NCBI RefSeq assembly: GCF_003635165.1
Contig: NZ_ML058605.1
Coordinates: 62,001-126,000 of the forward strand
DNA: 64,000 nucleotides
Source: Burkholderia sp. Nafp2/4-1b
Lineage (GTDB): Bacteria; Pseudomonadota; Gammaproteobacteria; Burkholderiales; Burkholderiaceae
Direction: 5' to 3'
Of the stretch, positions 20,380 to 30,057 are shown piece by piece (within the stretch, counting starts at the first letter, position 1; each line of letters starts with the position of its first letter). The notes below the pieces were generated by a model. That model saw only the letters and a list, made by a program, of their open reading frames with translations. It ran no database searches and had not been told where the DNA came from. The position numbers and the translations under genes were made by a program.

Positions 20380-22083
20380 TCAGGCGTTCCGGTCGTCGCC
20401 GGCCTGCGCGCCGTTGCGGCGGCGGCGCAGGCCCGGCCCGAACGTGAAGCCGAACGCGAGCAGCACCAGCGACCCTGCGAGCACGACATTGTTGCCGCTC
20501 GTCACGTACGGCGTGAAGCCGCTCGTGCCTTCGATCCGCACGTCGAGCGAGCCGATCGTGAACGGCTTCAGCTGGCCGATCACGCGGCCGCGCGCGTCGA
20601 TCGCGGCGGTCATCCCGGTGTTGGTCGAACGCAGCATAGGCCGGCCCGTTTCGAGCGCGCGCATCCGCGCGATCTGCAGATGCTGGTCGAGCGCGATCGT
20701 GTCGCCGAACCACGCGAGGTTCGTCACGTTGACGAGCACGCCGGGCGGCTGCGGATTGTCGCGAATCGTCGCGGCGATTTCCTCGCCGAACAAGTCCTCG
20801 TAGCAGATATCGGCCATTACCGGCTGGTTGTGCACGAGGAACGGCTTCTGCACCGGCGCGCCGCGCGCGAAGTCGCCGAGCGGCATCTTCATCAGGTTGA
20901 CGAACCACCGGAAGCCCCACGGGATGAATTCGCCGAAGGGCACGAGATGGTGCTTGTCGTAGTGGTAGATGTCGCGCGAATGCGGCGTGACGCCGTACAG
21001 GCTGTTGGTGTAGTCGACGTAATGGCCGTCCGGCGTCACCGACGCGCCCACCGCGCCGAACAGCACGGCCGAGCCCGTCGTGTCGCTGAACTTGCGGATC
21101 GCGACGGCGAACGGCTCGGGCAGCTCCTGGATCATCACCGCGATGGCTGTTTCCGGCGTGACGATCAGGTCGGCCGGCTTCTCGACGATCATCTGCGTGT
21201 ACATCTTGATCGCGGCGTCGATGCCTTCCTGCTCGAACTTGATGTCCTGCTTCACGTTGCCCTGCAGCAGCCGCACCGTGAGCGGCGCATTCGCGGGGAC
21301 GGTCCAGGTGGCCTGCGACAGCCCGACGCCGGCCGCGACGAGCGCGACGGCGATCACGGCCGGCGCGGCGATGCGCAGGCGAGCGTTGCCGCCGGTGCCG
21401 CCGGTGCCGCGTTCATCGGCAGGCGCCCGCCGCGCGGCGACGAGCGCCTGCACGACCAGCGCGGCGAACAGCGCGAGCACCCAGCCAATCCCGTACACGC
21501 CGACGACCGGCGCGAAGCCCGCGAACGGGCCGTCGACCTGCGGATAGCCGCTCGCGAGCCACGGAAAGCCGGTAAACACGGTGCCGCGCAGCCATTCGCC
21601 GAGCGCCCACGCGCTCGCGAACGCGAATGCGCCGTGCCACGTGGGCGAGAACGGCCGCGGGTCGGGTTCGCGGCGATGCCACGCATGGCCCGCGCAGAAC
21701 GACCACAGCCCGGCCGAGAACGCCGGGTACAGCGACAGGTACAGCGCGAACAGGACCAGCGCGCCGCCCGCGAGCGGCGCGGCCATCTCGCCGTACACGT
21801 GCATGCTGATGTAGAGCCACCAGATGCCGCTGATGAAGTTGCCGAAGCCGAACGCGCCGCCGGTGAGCGCGGCGCCGCGCCAGCTCGACGTGCGCGTCAG
21901 CTGCGCGAAAAACCAGACGAATACGGCGAGCTGGAGCCAGCCGCCGTGCGGGGTCGGTGCGAAGCTGAGCGTATTGGCCGCGCCGGCCAGCAGCGCGGCC
22001 GGATAGTGCCAGCGCGGCAGCGCGCGGCCGGGCGCCGGCGCGAGAAGACCGCCAGCCGGGCGGGATAGGATCGGATCGTCCAT
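20380..22083 (-). CDS. lnt: Apolipoprotein N-acyltransferase Lnt
   Basis: 567 residues. Several N-terminal membrane helices (to about residue 215) precede a periplasmic nitrilase-fold domain. The catalytic residues sit in VTPETAIAVM (Glu), KHHLVPFGEF (Lys region) and DICYEDLFG (Cys), followed by a C-terminal helix (NVVLAGSLVLLAFGFTF). Lnt transfers the third acyl chain onto the N-terminal Cys of lipoproteins. It is 51 bases downstream of corC, the usual pairing. Confidence 0.95.
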   Translation of the reverse strand: MDDPILSRPAGGLLAPAPGRALPRWHYPAALLAGAANTLSFAPTPHGGWLQLAVFVWFFAQLTRTSSWRGAALTGGAFGFGNFISGIWWLYISMHVYGEMAAPLAGGALVLFALYLSLYPAFSAGLWSFCAGHAWHRREPDPRPFSPTWHGAFAFASAWALGEWLRGTVFTGFPWLASGYPQVDGPFAGFAPVVGVYGIGWVLALFAALVVQALVAARRAPADERGTGGTGGNARLRIAAPAVIAVALVAAGVGLSQATWTVPANAPLTVRLLQGNVKQDIKFEQEGIDAAIKMYTQMIVEKPADLIVTPETAIAVMIQELPEPFAVAIRKFSDTTGSAVLFGAVGASVTPDGHYVDYTNSLYGVTPHSRDIYHYDKHHLVPFGEFIPWGFRWFVNLMKMPLGDFARGAPVQKPFLVHNQPVMADICYEDLFGEEIAATIRDNPQPPGVLVNVTNLAWFGDTIALDQHLQIARMRALETGRPMLRSTNTGMTAAIDARGRVIGQLKPFTIGSLDVRIEGTSGFTPYVTSGNNVVLAGSLVLLAFGFTFGPGLRRRRNGAQAGDDRNA

Positions 22084-22134
22084 GTGAAGCGAAAGGGGCG
22101 AGCGGTTGAAGGAGACGCAGCCGGCGCGAGACGG

Positions 22135-23022
22135 TCAGTCTTCGTGCGAGGTTTCGGCGCGGCGGCTCGCGAGCGGGTTGCGGCGCACCAGCAGCACGTG
22201 GACTTGGCGCGCGTCGCCGCGCTGGATTTCGAACACCAGGTTGCCGAGCTGCAGCTTCTCGCCGCGGTGCGGCACGCGCCCGAAGTGATGGGTGATCAGG
22301 CCGCCGATCGTGTCGACCTCGTCGTCGGGGAAGTCGGTGCCGAACGTCTCGTTGAACTGTTCGATCTCGGTGAGCGCGCGCACGCGGTAGCGGCCGTCCG
22401 GCCCCGAGATGATGTTGCCGGCTTCCTCGTCGAAGTCGTATTCGTCCTCGATGTCGCCGACGATCTGCTCGAGCACGTCCTCGATCGTGATCAGGCCCGC
22501 GACGCCGCCGTATTCGTCGACGACGATCGCGAGGTGGTTGCGGTTCACGCGGAAGTCGTGCAGCAGCACGTTCAGGCGCTTCGATTCCGGAATGAACACG
22601 GCCGGGCGCAGCATCCCGCGCACGTCGAATTCCTCTTCCGCATAGAAGCGCAGCAGGTCTTTCGCGAGCAGCACGCCGATCACGTTGTCGCGGTTTTCCT
22701 CGTACACGGGGTAGCGCGAGTGCGCCTTCTCGAGGACGAACGGGATGAAGTCTTCAGGCTTTTCGGCGATGTTGATCGCGTCCATCTGCGCACGCGGCAC
22801 CATGATGTCGCGGGCGCACAGGTCGGACACCTGGAACACGCCTTCGATCATCGACAGCGAATCGGCGTCGATCAGATTGCGTTCGTGTGCGTCCTGCAGG
22901 ATTTCCAGCAGCTCGGACCGGGATTCCGGCTCGGGCGAGATGAAGTCGGTCAGGCGCTCGAGCAGCGAGCGCTTTTCTTGCGGTTTGTCGGTGAGCTTAC
23001 GACTGGGATACGAATCGTTCAT
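22135..23022 (-). CDS. corC: CorC/YbeX-type CBS-domain transport-associated protein
   Basis: 295 residues. Two CBS domains at about 70-195 (ARDIMVPRAQMDAI starts the first) are followed by a C-terminal CorC_HlyC domain (DDEVDTIGGLITHHFGRVPHRGE). No membrane helices are present, as in the soluble CorC/YbeX class linked to Mg/Co efflux and, in E. coli, to ribosome metabolism through the ybeZ-ybeY-ybeX-lnt locus. It is directly upstream of lnt. Confidence 0.92.
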   Translation of the reverse strand: MNDSYPSRKLTDKPQEKRSLLERLTDFISPEPESRSELLEILQDAHERNLIDADSLSMIEGVFQVSDLCARDIMVPRAQMDAINIAEKPEDFIPFVLEKAHSRYPVYEENRDNVIGVLLAKDLLRFYAEEEFDVRGMLRPAVFIPESKRLNVLLHDFRVNRNHLAIVVDEYGGVAGLITIEDVLEQIVGDIEDEYDFDEEAGNIISGPDGRYRVRALTEIEQFNETFGTDFPDDEVDTIGGLITHHFGRVPHRGEKLQLGNLVFEIQRGDARQVHVLLVRRNPLASRRAETSHED

Positions 23023-23323
23023 GGTGGTGCGCCCGGGTCATGCCGGAGCGCGCGGTCACGGAGTAGGCAAGGATACACCAAGGGCATGGCGCGGCCGTGT
23101 CAGCCCGGCCGTCCGGCCGACGCAGGCGGCGCGCACGAGCCCCGCTCGGGAACGGCCGCGCCGGGCGCGGTGCCGTCCTTCTTGTCCATCCTATCTCAGA
23201 AAGGGGCGGCGGGGCAGCGGTGCCAAAAAAGCGCGGTTGGAGCGGCGACCGGCCGGTCAGTCGGCGCCAGCGGCATTTCGCCGCGTGGCGGGCGAATCCG
23301 GCGGACGTCGGCAACCCGGAACG
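23023..23323. other. Intergenic region upstream of corC
   Basis: 301 bases between the small lipoprotein gene and corC, both on the minus strand. No gene, hairpin-plus-T terminator or repeat is evident. It probably holds a corC-lnt promoter. Confidence 0.4.
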
Positions 23324-23473
23324 TCAGAAACGCATGCCGGCGGAACAGCCGCCGCCGGCCGCGCCGTTGGTTGCGGCGCCGCCGCAGCCGAAGATGCCGC
23401 ATCCGGACAGCGCGACGCTCGCGGCGACGAGCAACGCGGCCAGCGCGCGGCGCGATCGGTGTGACGGTTTCAT
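23324..23473 (-). CDS. Small putative lipoprotein (49 aa)
   Basis: 49 residues: a basic start (MKPSHRSRR), a hydrophobic core (ALAALLVAASVA) and a lipobox LSGC with Cys25 as the predicted lipidated residue. The mature part is a short Gly/Cys-rich tail (IFGCGGAATNGAAGGGCSAG). A GAGG lies about 11 bases upstream of the ATG. I do not recognise a family. It sits between chaC and corC on the same strand; its brevity and simple composition leave some doubt that it is expressed. Confidence 0.6.
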   Translation of the reverse strand: MKPSHRSRRALAALLVAASVALSGCGIFGCGGAATNGAAGGGCSAGMRF

Positions 23474-23541
23474 GGTCGGAGATCCTCGTTCGACCGCGCG
23501 GGCGCCGCGGCGGGGGCGGACCAAGCAGGCCGAAGCGGGCG

Positions 23542-24174
23542 TCACCGGCATCGCGCGAGCAGCCCTTCCAGCGCGCGATCGGGAATGCCGCTCGCGCGCA
23601 GCGCGTCGACGGTGCGACTCACGTAGTCGAGCGTCGTGCCATAACGGCCGGCCGCGCACCTGAACACTTCCTTCACGACGGGGTCGGTCAGCTTGCCGGT
23701 GTAAGTAGGCACGTCGCGGCGCATCACGAATGCCAGCGCCTTCACGCGTTCGCCGGTTTCGAGCGTGCACGGCAGCCACGCGGGCCGGTACGAGCCCATC
23801 GGCATCTCGCGCTTCCACAGCGTCTCGAGATGCGGCTGCGCGGTCGGGCCCGCGAGCCGGAATGCGATGCCCGAGCACGAGCCGCCGCGATCGAGCGCGA
23901 GCACGAGACCCGGACGTTCGGGCGTGCCGCGGTTCACGCGCGACCACAGGTAGAGTCCGCGGTGGTAGCCGTGCACCTTGCCGCGCACGGCGGCGACGGT
24001 CGGCAGCCCGGGGTTCCAGATCAGCGAGCCATAGCCGAACAGCCACAGGTCATGCTGGCCGTCCCATTCGCGCATCGTGTGCGCGAGCGATGCCGCGAGC
24101 TCGTCTTCCGTCAGCAGCCGGCCGTCGCCGATCGACGGAGGGTAGGCGGGCGGCAGCATCGCGGGGTGGTGCAT
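23542..24174 (-). CDS. chaC: ChaC-type gamma-glutamylcyclotransferase
   Basis: 210 residues. LWLFGYGSLIWNPG at about 43-56 is the ChaC/GGCT substrate-binding signature; RVNRGTPERPGLVLALD and EREMPMGSYRP-like segments follow in the expected order. ChaC enzymes cleave the gamma-glutamyl bond of glutathione to give 5-oxoproline and Cys-Gly. The start at 24174 is used, though a Met five residues in (MLPPAYPP) is possible. It begins 13 bases after ybeY on the same strand, so it is likely cotranscribed with ybeY. Confidence 0.88.
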   Translation of the reverse strand: MHHPAMLPPAYPPSIGDGRLLTEDELAASLAHTMREWDGQHDLWLFGYGSLIWNPGLPTVAAVRGKVHGYHRGLYLWSRVNRGTPERPGLVLALDRGGSCSGIAFRLAGPTAQPHLETLWKREMPMGSYRPAWLPCTLETGERVKALAFVMRRDVPTYTGKLTDPVVKEVFRCAAGRYGTTLDYVSRTVDALRASGIPDRALEGLLARCR

Positions 24175-24187
24175 GGTACGGAAGTGC

Positions 24188-24973
24188 TTACTGGTACGGG
24201 TTCGGGAAGCCCAGCTTCGCGAGGATGTCGACTTCGAGCGCTTCCATTTCGGCTGCGTCCTCGTCGCTGGTTTCGTGATCGTAGCCCTGCGCGTGCAGCG
24301 CGCCGTGCACCAGCAGGTGCGCGTAATGGGCGGCGAGCGGCTTGCCCTGTTCGTGCGCTTCCTTCTCGACGACCGGGCAGCACAGCACGAGGTCGCCGAT
24401 CACGGTGCCGTCGGGCGCCGGATCGTACGCGAAGGTTAGCACGTTGGTCGGGTAGTCCTTGTGACGGTAGCCGTCGTTCAGCGTGCGGCCTTCTTCTTCG
24501 CCGACGAAGCGCACCGTGAGCTGCGCGCTCGCGAACAGCGCCGGCTCGAGCCATTCGGCGATCAGCTTGCGCTTCGGGAGCGTCTTGCGGATCTCGCCGG
24601 TGATTTCGTCGCCGTACTGCACGGACAGGTCGAGCTCCAGTTCGCGCACTTCTTCCGCCAGTTCCGCGATCTCCTCGTCGCGCGGCGCGGGTTCGGCGCC
24701 CACGTGCAGCGTCACGCTGTCGTAGTGCTCCGGCTGCAGCGCGAGCTTCGCGCGCATCGCCGGATCGTTGTGCTGCGCGACGATCGCGACGGCCGCCTCG
24801 CCCGAGGTGCCCGACAGGTCGAACATCAGGCTGCGGCCGTCCGGGAAGTCGATTCGCAGCCCTTGCGCGTCGACGGCCCGGGCCTTGCCCTTCGCATCGA
24901 ACAGTGAAAGACGGGGGGAATCGGGCGCGGCGGACTGGTCGCGACCGGACTTGCGAGAACGGGAAGATTTCAT
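24188..24973 (-). CDS. ybeY: Endoribonuclease YbeY with long N-terminal extension
   Basis: 261 residues from [10 protein letters not shown]. The YbeY core is about residues 111-261, with the zinc motif [11 protein letters not shown] giving H223, H227 and H233, and [11 protein letters not shown] upstream of it. YbeY acts in 16S rRNA 3'-end maturation and ribosome quality control. The first ~110 residues have no counterpart in the usual ~155-residue enzyme: a basic tail, then a strand-rich stretch ([30 protein letters not shown]). A shorter protein could start at an internal Met (50 or 73), but composition and frame stay coding-like throughout. Confidence 0.9.
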   Translation of the reverse strand: MKSSRSRKSGRDQSAAPDSPRLSLFDAKGKARAVDAQGLRIDFPDGRSLMFDLSGTSGEAAVAIVAQHNDPAMRAKLALQPEHYDSVTLHVGAEPAPRDEEIAELAEEVRELELDLSVQYGDEITGEIRKTLPKRKLIAEWLEPALFASAQLTVRFVGEEEGRTLNDGYRHKDYPTNVLTFAYDPAPDGTVIGDLVLCCPVVEKEAHEQGKPLAAHYAHLLVHGALHAQGYDHETSDEDAAEMEALEVDILAKLGFPNPYQ

Positions 24974-25054
24974 GACAGGTGCGGCGATTGGAACGCATCG
25001 AGGATACACCAAACGGCCGATCGTTCCCGAATTCGGACCGGCCCGCGCGCCGGC

Positions 25055-25090
25055 GCAAAAAAGCCCGGCGCGCCGTCGGGCGGGCCGGGC
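25055..25090 (-). terminator. Probable intrinsic terminator after phoH
   Basis: On the minus strand a GC-rich stem (GCCCGGC at 25084-25090 with its complement at 25063-25069, plus inner pairing) is followed by six T (25057-25062 as A-run on +). It lies between the phoH stop and the ybeY start, so it would separate miaB-phoH from ybeY transcription, fully or partly. Confidence 0.75.
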
Positions 25091-25144
25091 CGTCGGTCGG
25101 TGCGGTGCGTGGAGCGCCGCCGCCGGCCATGCATGGCGATGCGT

Positions 25145-26191
25145 TCAGGCGTCCTTGTGCTGCGCGTGGAAGTCGTCGTACGCCTCGACGATGCGCGCGA
25201 CCAGCGGGTGCCGCACGACGTCCGCGCTCGTGAAGCGCGTGAGCGCGATCCCGCGCACGCCGCCGAGCACCTGCTGCGCCTCGACGAGGCCGCTCTTGTG
25301 CCCGCGCGGCAGGTCGACCTGGCTTGTATCACCGGTGACGACCGCCTTCGAGCCGAAGCCGATCCGCGTGAGGAACATCTTCATCTGCTCGGGCGTGGTG
25401 TTCTGCGCCTCGTCGAGGATGATGAACGCGTGGTTCAGCGTGCGGCCGCGCATGTACGCGAGCGGTGCGATCTCGATCATCTGGCGCTCGAACATCTTCG
25501 CGGTCTTGTCGAAGCCGAGCAGGTCGTACAGCGCGTCGTACAGCGGCCGCAGGTACGGGTCGACCTTTTGCGCGAGATCGCCCGGCAGGAAGCCGAGCCG
25601 CTCGCCGGCCTCGACGGCCGGGCGCGTCAGCACGATCCGCTTGACCTGGTCGCGCTCGAGCGCATCGACCGCGCACGCGACCGCGAGGTAGGTCTTGCCG
25701 GTGCCGGCCGGCCCGATGCCGAACGTCACGTCGTGCTGCAGGATCTGCTTCAGGTATTCGCGCTGCGCGGGCGTGCGGCCGCGCAGGTCGGCGCGCCGCG
25801 TGTAGAGCTTGGGCGCCGGTTCCTCGTCGGGATTTTCGTCGTCGGTCTGCACGGCCGGTTCGTCGAACGGATGGTCGGGGTCGCCGCGGAACCGCACGTC
25901 GATCGCGTCCTGGCGGCCGTTGCCCGACGTGTGGCGCACTTCGACCAGCGCGAGCTGGATATCGTCGACCGACAGCGGATCGCGTGCACGGTTGTAGAAG
26001 TTCTCGAGCGCCGCGAGTGCGAGCTTCGCGCCGCGCCCGCGGATCGTGATCCGGTGGCCGCGCCGCGCGAGCGTGACGTCGAGCGCCTGTTCGATCTGCC
26101 GCAGGTTCTCGTCGAGCGGGCCGCAGAGGTTGGCGAGGCGCGCGTTGTCGTCGCGCGGCGCGGTGAATTCCAGTGCTTGGACGGTCTTCAA
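25145..26191 (-). CDS. phoH: PhoH-like (PhoL/YbeZ) ATPase
   Basis: 348 residues. An N-terminal KH-like region (to about 130) precedes the PhoH ATPase domain with Walker [13 protein letters not shown], Walker [12 protein letters not shown] and [10 protein letters not shown]. It is the YbeZ partner commonly encoded next to YbeY and thought to act with it in rRNA processing. The start METs at 26191 ([15 protein letters not shown]) fit the family N terminus. It follows miaB by 33 bases on the same strand. Confidence 0.92.
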   Translation of the reverse strand: MKTVQALEFTAPRDDNARLANLCGPLDENLRQIEQALDVTLARRGHRITIRGRGAKLALAALENFYNRARDPLSVDDIQLALVEVRHTSGNGRQDAIDVRFRGDPDHPFDEPAVQTDDENPDEEPAPKLYTRRADLRGRTPAQREYLKQILQHDVTFGIGPAGTGKTYLAVACAVDALERDQVKRIVLTRPAVEAGERLGFLPGDLAQKVDPYLRPLYDALYDLLGFDKTAKMFERQMIEIAPLAYMRGRTLNHAFIILDEAQNTTPEQMKMFLTRIGFGSKAVVTGDTSQVDLPRGHKSGLVEAQQVLGGVRGIALTRFTSADVVRHPLVARIVEAYDDFHAQHKDA

Positions 26192-26224
26192 AGTAGCGTC
26201 GGGCTCCTGTGGAACGTCAGTCGG

Positions 26225-27598
26225 TCAGTGGGTGGCCGCGCTCGCGTCGTCGCTCACGAGCAGCAGCTCGCCGCGCAGCGAGTGCGGGTACGCATGGTTG
26301 ATCTTCACGTCGATCATCTGGCCGATCAGGCGCGGGTGCGACGCGAGCGGCGCCGGGAAATTCACGACCCGGTTGTTCTCGGTGCGGCCCGACAGTTCGT
26401 TCGGGTCCTTGCGCGACGGGCCCTCGACGAGAATCCGCTCGACCTTCCCGACCATCGACTGGCTGATGCGCGCGACGTTTTCCTCGATGGTCGCCTGCAG
26501 ATGTTGCAGGCGTTTGAGCTTCACTTCGCGCGGCGTGTCGTCGTGCAGGTTCGCGGCCGGCGTGCCGGGGCGCGGGCTGTAGATGAACGAGAAGCTGGTG
26601 TCGTAGCTCATCTCGTGCACGAGCGCCATCATCTTGTCGAAATCGTCCTCGGTCTCGCCGGGGAAGCCCACGATCATGTCGGTCGACAGCGACAGGTCCG
26701 GGCGGATCGCGCGCAGCTTGCGGATCACCGACTTGTATTCGAGCACCGTGTAGCCGCGCTTCATCGCCATCAGGACACGGTCGGAGCCGTGCTGGACCGG
26801 CAGGTGCAGGTGGCTCACGAGCTTCGGCACCTTCGCGTAGGTGTCGATCAGGCGCTGCGTGAATTCCTTCGGATGCGACGTCGTGTAGCGGATCCGCTCG
26901 ATGCCGGGGATGTCGGCGACGTATTCGATCAGCGTCGCGAAATCGGCGATTTCCGCCGAACCGGCGGTCAGCGCGCCGCGGTAGGCGTTCACGTTCTGGC
27001 CGAGCAGCGTGACTTCGCGCACGCCCTGGTCGGCGAGGCCGGCCACCTCGGTCAGCACGTCGTCGAGCGGACGCGACACTTCATCGCCGCGCGTGTACGG
27101 CACGACGCAGTAGCTGCAGTACTTCGAGCAGCCTTCCATGATCGACACGAACGCGCTCGGCCCCTCGACGCGCGCGGGCGGCAGGTGGTCGAACTTCTCG
27201 ATCTCGGGGAACGTGATGTCGACCTGCGCACGGCCGCTTTCGCGGCGCGCGTCGATCATCTGCGGCAGGCGGTGCAGCGTCTGCGGGCCGAACACGAGGT
27301 CGACGTACGGCGCGCGCGACACGATCGACGCGCCTTCCTGGCTCGCGACGCAGCCGCCGACGCCGATCAGCAGGCCCGGCTTCGCTTCCTTCAGCTCGCG
27401 CACGCGGCCGAGGTCGGAGAACACCTTTTCCTGCGCCTTCTCGCGCACCGAGCAGGTGTTGAACAGGATGATGTCCGCGTCTTCCGGGGTATCGGTCTTT
27501 TCGAGGCCTTCGGCGGCATTGAGCACGTCCACCATCTTGTCCGAGTCGTACTCGTTCATCTGGCAGCCGAAGGTCTTTACGTAAACTTTCTTGGTCAT
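26225..27598 (-). CDS. miaB: tRNA-2-methylthio-N6-dimethylallyladenosine synthase MiaB
   Basis: 457 residues. The N-terminal MTTase domain begins [16 protein letters not shown] (Cys11 region) with two further cluster-binding Cys in NTCSVREKA and [11 protein letters not shown]. The radical-SAM motif CSKYCSYC is near residues 157-164, and a C-terminal TRAM domain ends the protein. It adds the 2-methylthio group to i6A37 in tRNA. It is the first gene of the minus-strand run miaB-phoH. Confidence 0.96.
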   Translation of the reverse strand: MTKKVYVKTFGCQMNEYDSDKMVDVLNAAEGLEKTDTPEDADIILFNTCSVREKAQEKVFSDLGRVRELKEAKPGLLIGVGGCVASQEGASIVSRAPYVDLVFGPQTLHRLPQMIDARRESGRAQVDITFPEIEKFDHLPPARVEGPSAFVSIMEGCSKYCSYCVVPYTRGDEVSRPLDDVLTEVAGLADQGVREVTLLGQNVNAYRGALTAGSAEIADFATLIEYVADIPGIERIRYTTSHPKEFTQRLIDTYAKVPKLVSHLHLPVQHGSDRVLMAMKRGYTVLEYKSVIRKLRAIRPDLSLSTDMIVGFPGETEDDFDKMMALVHEMSYDTSFSFIYSPRPGTPAANLHDDTPREVKLKRLQHLQATIEENVARISQSMVGKVERILVEGPSRKDPNELSGRTENNRVVNFPAPLASHPRLIGQMIDVKINHAYPHSLRGELLLVSDDASAATH

Positions 27599-28110
27599 GG
27601 GGATTCGCCGTTCGCAGTGGTTGACCTGGGGGCGTCGTCAAGGGTGAATCGGGACGGCTGCCGGTGCAGCGGCTCAAACTCGCGCGTTGGGTGTGCCGGC
27701 TGATGCCTGCCGGTGCCGCATGGCGGAGCGGGGCGCGCAGCGCGCATCGAACCCATCGCGTGAGCTGAAGTGAAAAGCCGTCGGGAAAGCCTTTCATTAT
27801 AGCTTTTCGCGCTGCCTCGGACGGATGGCGGGTTGCACGTCCGCCACGTCTTGCACGGGATTCCGACCCCGAAATGATGATGCGGCAGCCGGTAGCGCAC
27901 GCATTTAGCAGCGCGCCGGCGCCATAGCGGCAGGAAAAGGTTCGCGAGGAACGCATTCCTCCGTGATGCTGATAACGGTGTGAAGATAACTTCGTTTGCC
28001 GGGTCAGGACCGGGTGATAGCGTTTCAATACGCGCCGTTCATGGCGCAACCCGATTCCGATTCCGGCTTACCCCATTCGCAGGGCCGCGCGGCGGCCCGG
28101 AGGCCATGCT
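27599..28110. other. 512-base intergenic region between miaB and the XRE regulator
   Basis: No credible gene. The stretch is less GC-rich near 27780-27810 (CATTATAGCTTTTCG), which may hold the divergent miaB promoter on the minus strand. I see no terminator or structured RNA. Confidence 0.45.
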
Positions 28111-28794
28111 ATGTCTTCACCCCTTGCGCTGGTGCGCGACGTGTCTTCCTTCGAGTCCGGCAATACCGGCGACGCGCGGACGTCCGCGTCGCTCGACGTC
28201 CTCGAGCAGGTCGTCGGCGTGAACCTCGCGCGCCTGCGCGCCGAGCGGCAACTGTCGCTCGATGCGCTCGCGCGGCTGTCCGGCGTATCGCGCGCGATGC
28301 TCGCGCAGATCGAATCCGCGCGCAGCGTGCCGTCGATCAAGGTGCTCTGCAAGATCGCCGCGGCGCTGAAGGTGTCGGTTGCCGCATTCCTGCGCCGCCA
28401 CGCGGTGAACGGCTTCGAGCATCTGGCGGCCGAGCGCGCGGCGCGCGTCGTCAGCTCGAACGGCCGTTTCTCCGCGCGTGCGCTGTATCCCGAAGGCGAG
28501 CCGGCCGCGGCCGAATTCCACGAACTGCGGATCGCGCCGCTGCACACGGAGCCCGGCACGCGCCGCGCGCCCGGCACGACGGTCAACCTGGTCGTCAGCG
28601 AGGGCACGCTCGAGCTCAGCGTGCACGATCGCCGCCAACTGCTCGCGACGGGCGACGCGATCGTGTTCGACGCCGACCAGCCGTACAGCCTGCGCAACCC
28701 GGGCGACAGCGAAGCGCGCGCGTTCCGCGTGACGGTGAGCCCCGAGGTGCCGCCGCGCTGGTTCGTGCCCGACGCCGCACACGCGGCCGGCTGA
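28111..28794 (+). CDS. XRE-family regulator with C-terminal cupin domain
   Basis: 227 residues. A helix-turn-helix of the XRE/Cro type lies at about 37-92 (NLARLRAERQLSLDALARLSGVS, MLAQIESARSVPSIKVL), and the C-terminal part (about 150-215) is a cupin barrel (GTLELSVHDRRQLLATGDAIVFDADQPY). Regulators of this layout sense a small ligand in the cupin and repress amino acid, polyamine or sulfur genes. The target is unknown; it is monocistronic with 200 bases before the FMN riboswitch. Confidence 0.85.
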   Translation: MSSPLALVRDVSSFESGNTGDARTSASLDVLEQVVGVNLARLRAERQLSLDALARLSGVSRAMLAQIESARSVPSIKVLCKIAAALKVSVAAFLRRHAVNGFEHLAAERAARVVSSNGRFSARALYPEGEPAAAEFHELRIAPLHTEPGTRRAPGTTVNLVVSEGTLELSVHDRRQLLATGDAIVFDADQPYSLRNPGDSEARAFRVTVSPEVPPRWFVPDAAHAAG

Positions 28795-28994
28795 GCGCGC
28801 AGGCGCGCCGGGTGCCGGGCCGGCGCCGGTTCCATGCGCAACCGGCGCGCCAGCCCGGTGTCGGCCGTTCGGACGATGCCATTAGACGGGGTCGTCAGTA
28901 AGGTTTTAGGTGCGGTTTCGCTGCGTCGTGCGCGCAGCTGATGTATGCTTGGCCCGCCGATCCCGGGGCAGATCCCCGGCCGGCAATCAGTGCG

Positions 28995-29133
28995 TCTTCA
29001 GGGCGGGGTGCAATTCCCCACCGGCGGTAGGCTGGCGAAAGCCGGCGAGCCCGCGAGCGCCCGCGCATCCGCGCGGGGTCAGCAGATCTGGTCGAATGCC
29101 AGAGCCGACGGTCATAGTCCGGATGAGAGAAGA
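28995..29133 (+). promoter_or_regulatory. FMN riboswitch (RFN element) upstream of ribB
   Basis: The conserved RFN blocks are all present in order: CTTCAGGGCGGGGTGCAATT at the 5' side, CCCCACCGGCGGTA, GCCCGCGAGCG, GGTCAGCAGATCTGGTC, CCAGAGCCGACGGT, and AGTCCGGATGAGAGAAGA at the 3' side. The aptamer binds flavin mononucleotide and lowers ribB expression. About 123 bases of expression platform separate it from the ribB ATG; no long T-run is seen, so control may act on translation initiation rather than intrinsic termination. Confidence 0.96.
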
Positions 29134-29256
29134 TGTGCAGATAGTCATGTCCGTCAGGGCCGTTTCGCGATGCGTGCGAAGCGGGTTGTCGTTCTGTCTG
29201 TTTGCAATGCCCTGGAACGTTTTTCGCCCAAATCGAAATTGCGAGGAGCGTTTCAC

Positions 29257-29967
29257 ATGTCCTTCAAGTCCGTTTCGTCGGCACCCGCCGACGCCTTTGC
29301 CGATCTCCCGTTGCTCGATTCCGAACCGGTGCCGCCGCGCATCGCCGCCGCGCTCGACGCGTTGCGCGCGGGCCGTGCAGTCGTGTTGCAGGATGACCAT
29401 GACCGTGAAAACGAGGCCGACCTGATCGTCGCCGCCGAGCGCATCACGCCCGAGACGATGGCGCTCCTGATCCGCGAGTGCAGCGGCATCGTGTGCCTGT
29501 GCCTGACCGACGACAAGGTGCGCGCGCTCGAGCTGCCGCCGATGGTGCAAGCCAACGAGAGCCGCAACGGCACCGCGTTCACCGTGTCGATCGAAGCGCG
29601 CGAAGGCGTGCATACCGGCGTGTCCGCGGCCGATCGCGTGACGACGATCCGCGCGGCGATCGCCGACGACGCGAAGCCGTACGACATCGTGCGCCCCGGC
29701 CACGTGTTTCCGCTGCGCGCGCAGCCGGGCGGCGTGCTCGCGCGCCGCGGTCACACCGAAGGGACCGTCGATCTGTCGATTCTCGCGGGTTTGAAGCCGG
29801 CCGGCGTGCTGTGCGAGCTGATGAACCCGGACGGCACGATGACGCGCGGCGACGACGTCGAGCGCTTCGCGCAGCAGCACGGGCTGCCGATGCTGACGAT
29901 CGCGGAACTCGTCGAATTCCGCGAGGCGCTGGCGGCCGCGCGCGAACGCTGCTGCGAACCGGCCTGA
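29257..29967 (+). CDS. ribB: 3,4-dihydroxy-2-butanone-4-phosphate synthase RibB
   Basis: 236 residues from [10 protein letters not shown]. An AGGAG at 29244-29248 sits 8 bases before the ATG. The domain begins at about residue 25; [12 protein letters not shown] is the acidic metal loop, and [26 protein letters not shown] the active-site segment. There is no fused GTP cyclohydrolase II. It converts ribulose 5-phosphate to the four-carbon riboflavin precursor. It is a solitary, FMN-riboswitch-controlled copy, apart from any rib operon in this window. Confidence 0.95.
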   Translation: MSFKSVSSAPADAFADLPLLDSEPVPPRIAAALDALRAGRAVVLQDDHDRENEADLIVAAERITPETMALLIRECSGIVCLCLTDDKVRALELPPMVQANESRNGTAFTVSIEAREGVHTGVSAADRVTTIRAAIADDAKPYDIVRPGHVFPLRAQPGGVLARRGHTEGTVDLSILAGLKPAGVLCELMNPDGTMTRGDDVERFAQQHGLPMLTIAELVEFREALAAARERCCEPA

Positions 29968-30057
29968 CGGCTGGTGTAGCGGGCGCGCCGAAGCGCCCGC
30001 GATACGGCGTGCGCATCGCGTCGCACGCCGGTTGCTGCGCTTCGGCGCGTCTGTCCG

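Noticed and set aside
25100-27703. 867-codon + strand frame over phoH and miaB
   Set aside because: Antisense to two conserved genes.
27595-27900. 101-codon minus-strand frame downstream of the miaB start region
   Set aside because: No codon-usage or motif support; overlaps regulatory DNA.
29979-30000. GCGGGCGC...GCGCCCGC hairpin after ribB as a terminator
   Set aside because: Eight-base stem but no T-run; weak.
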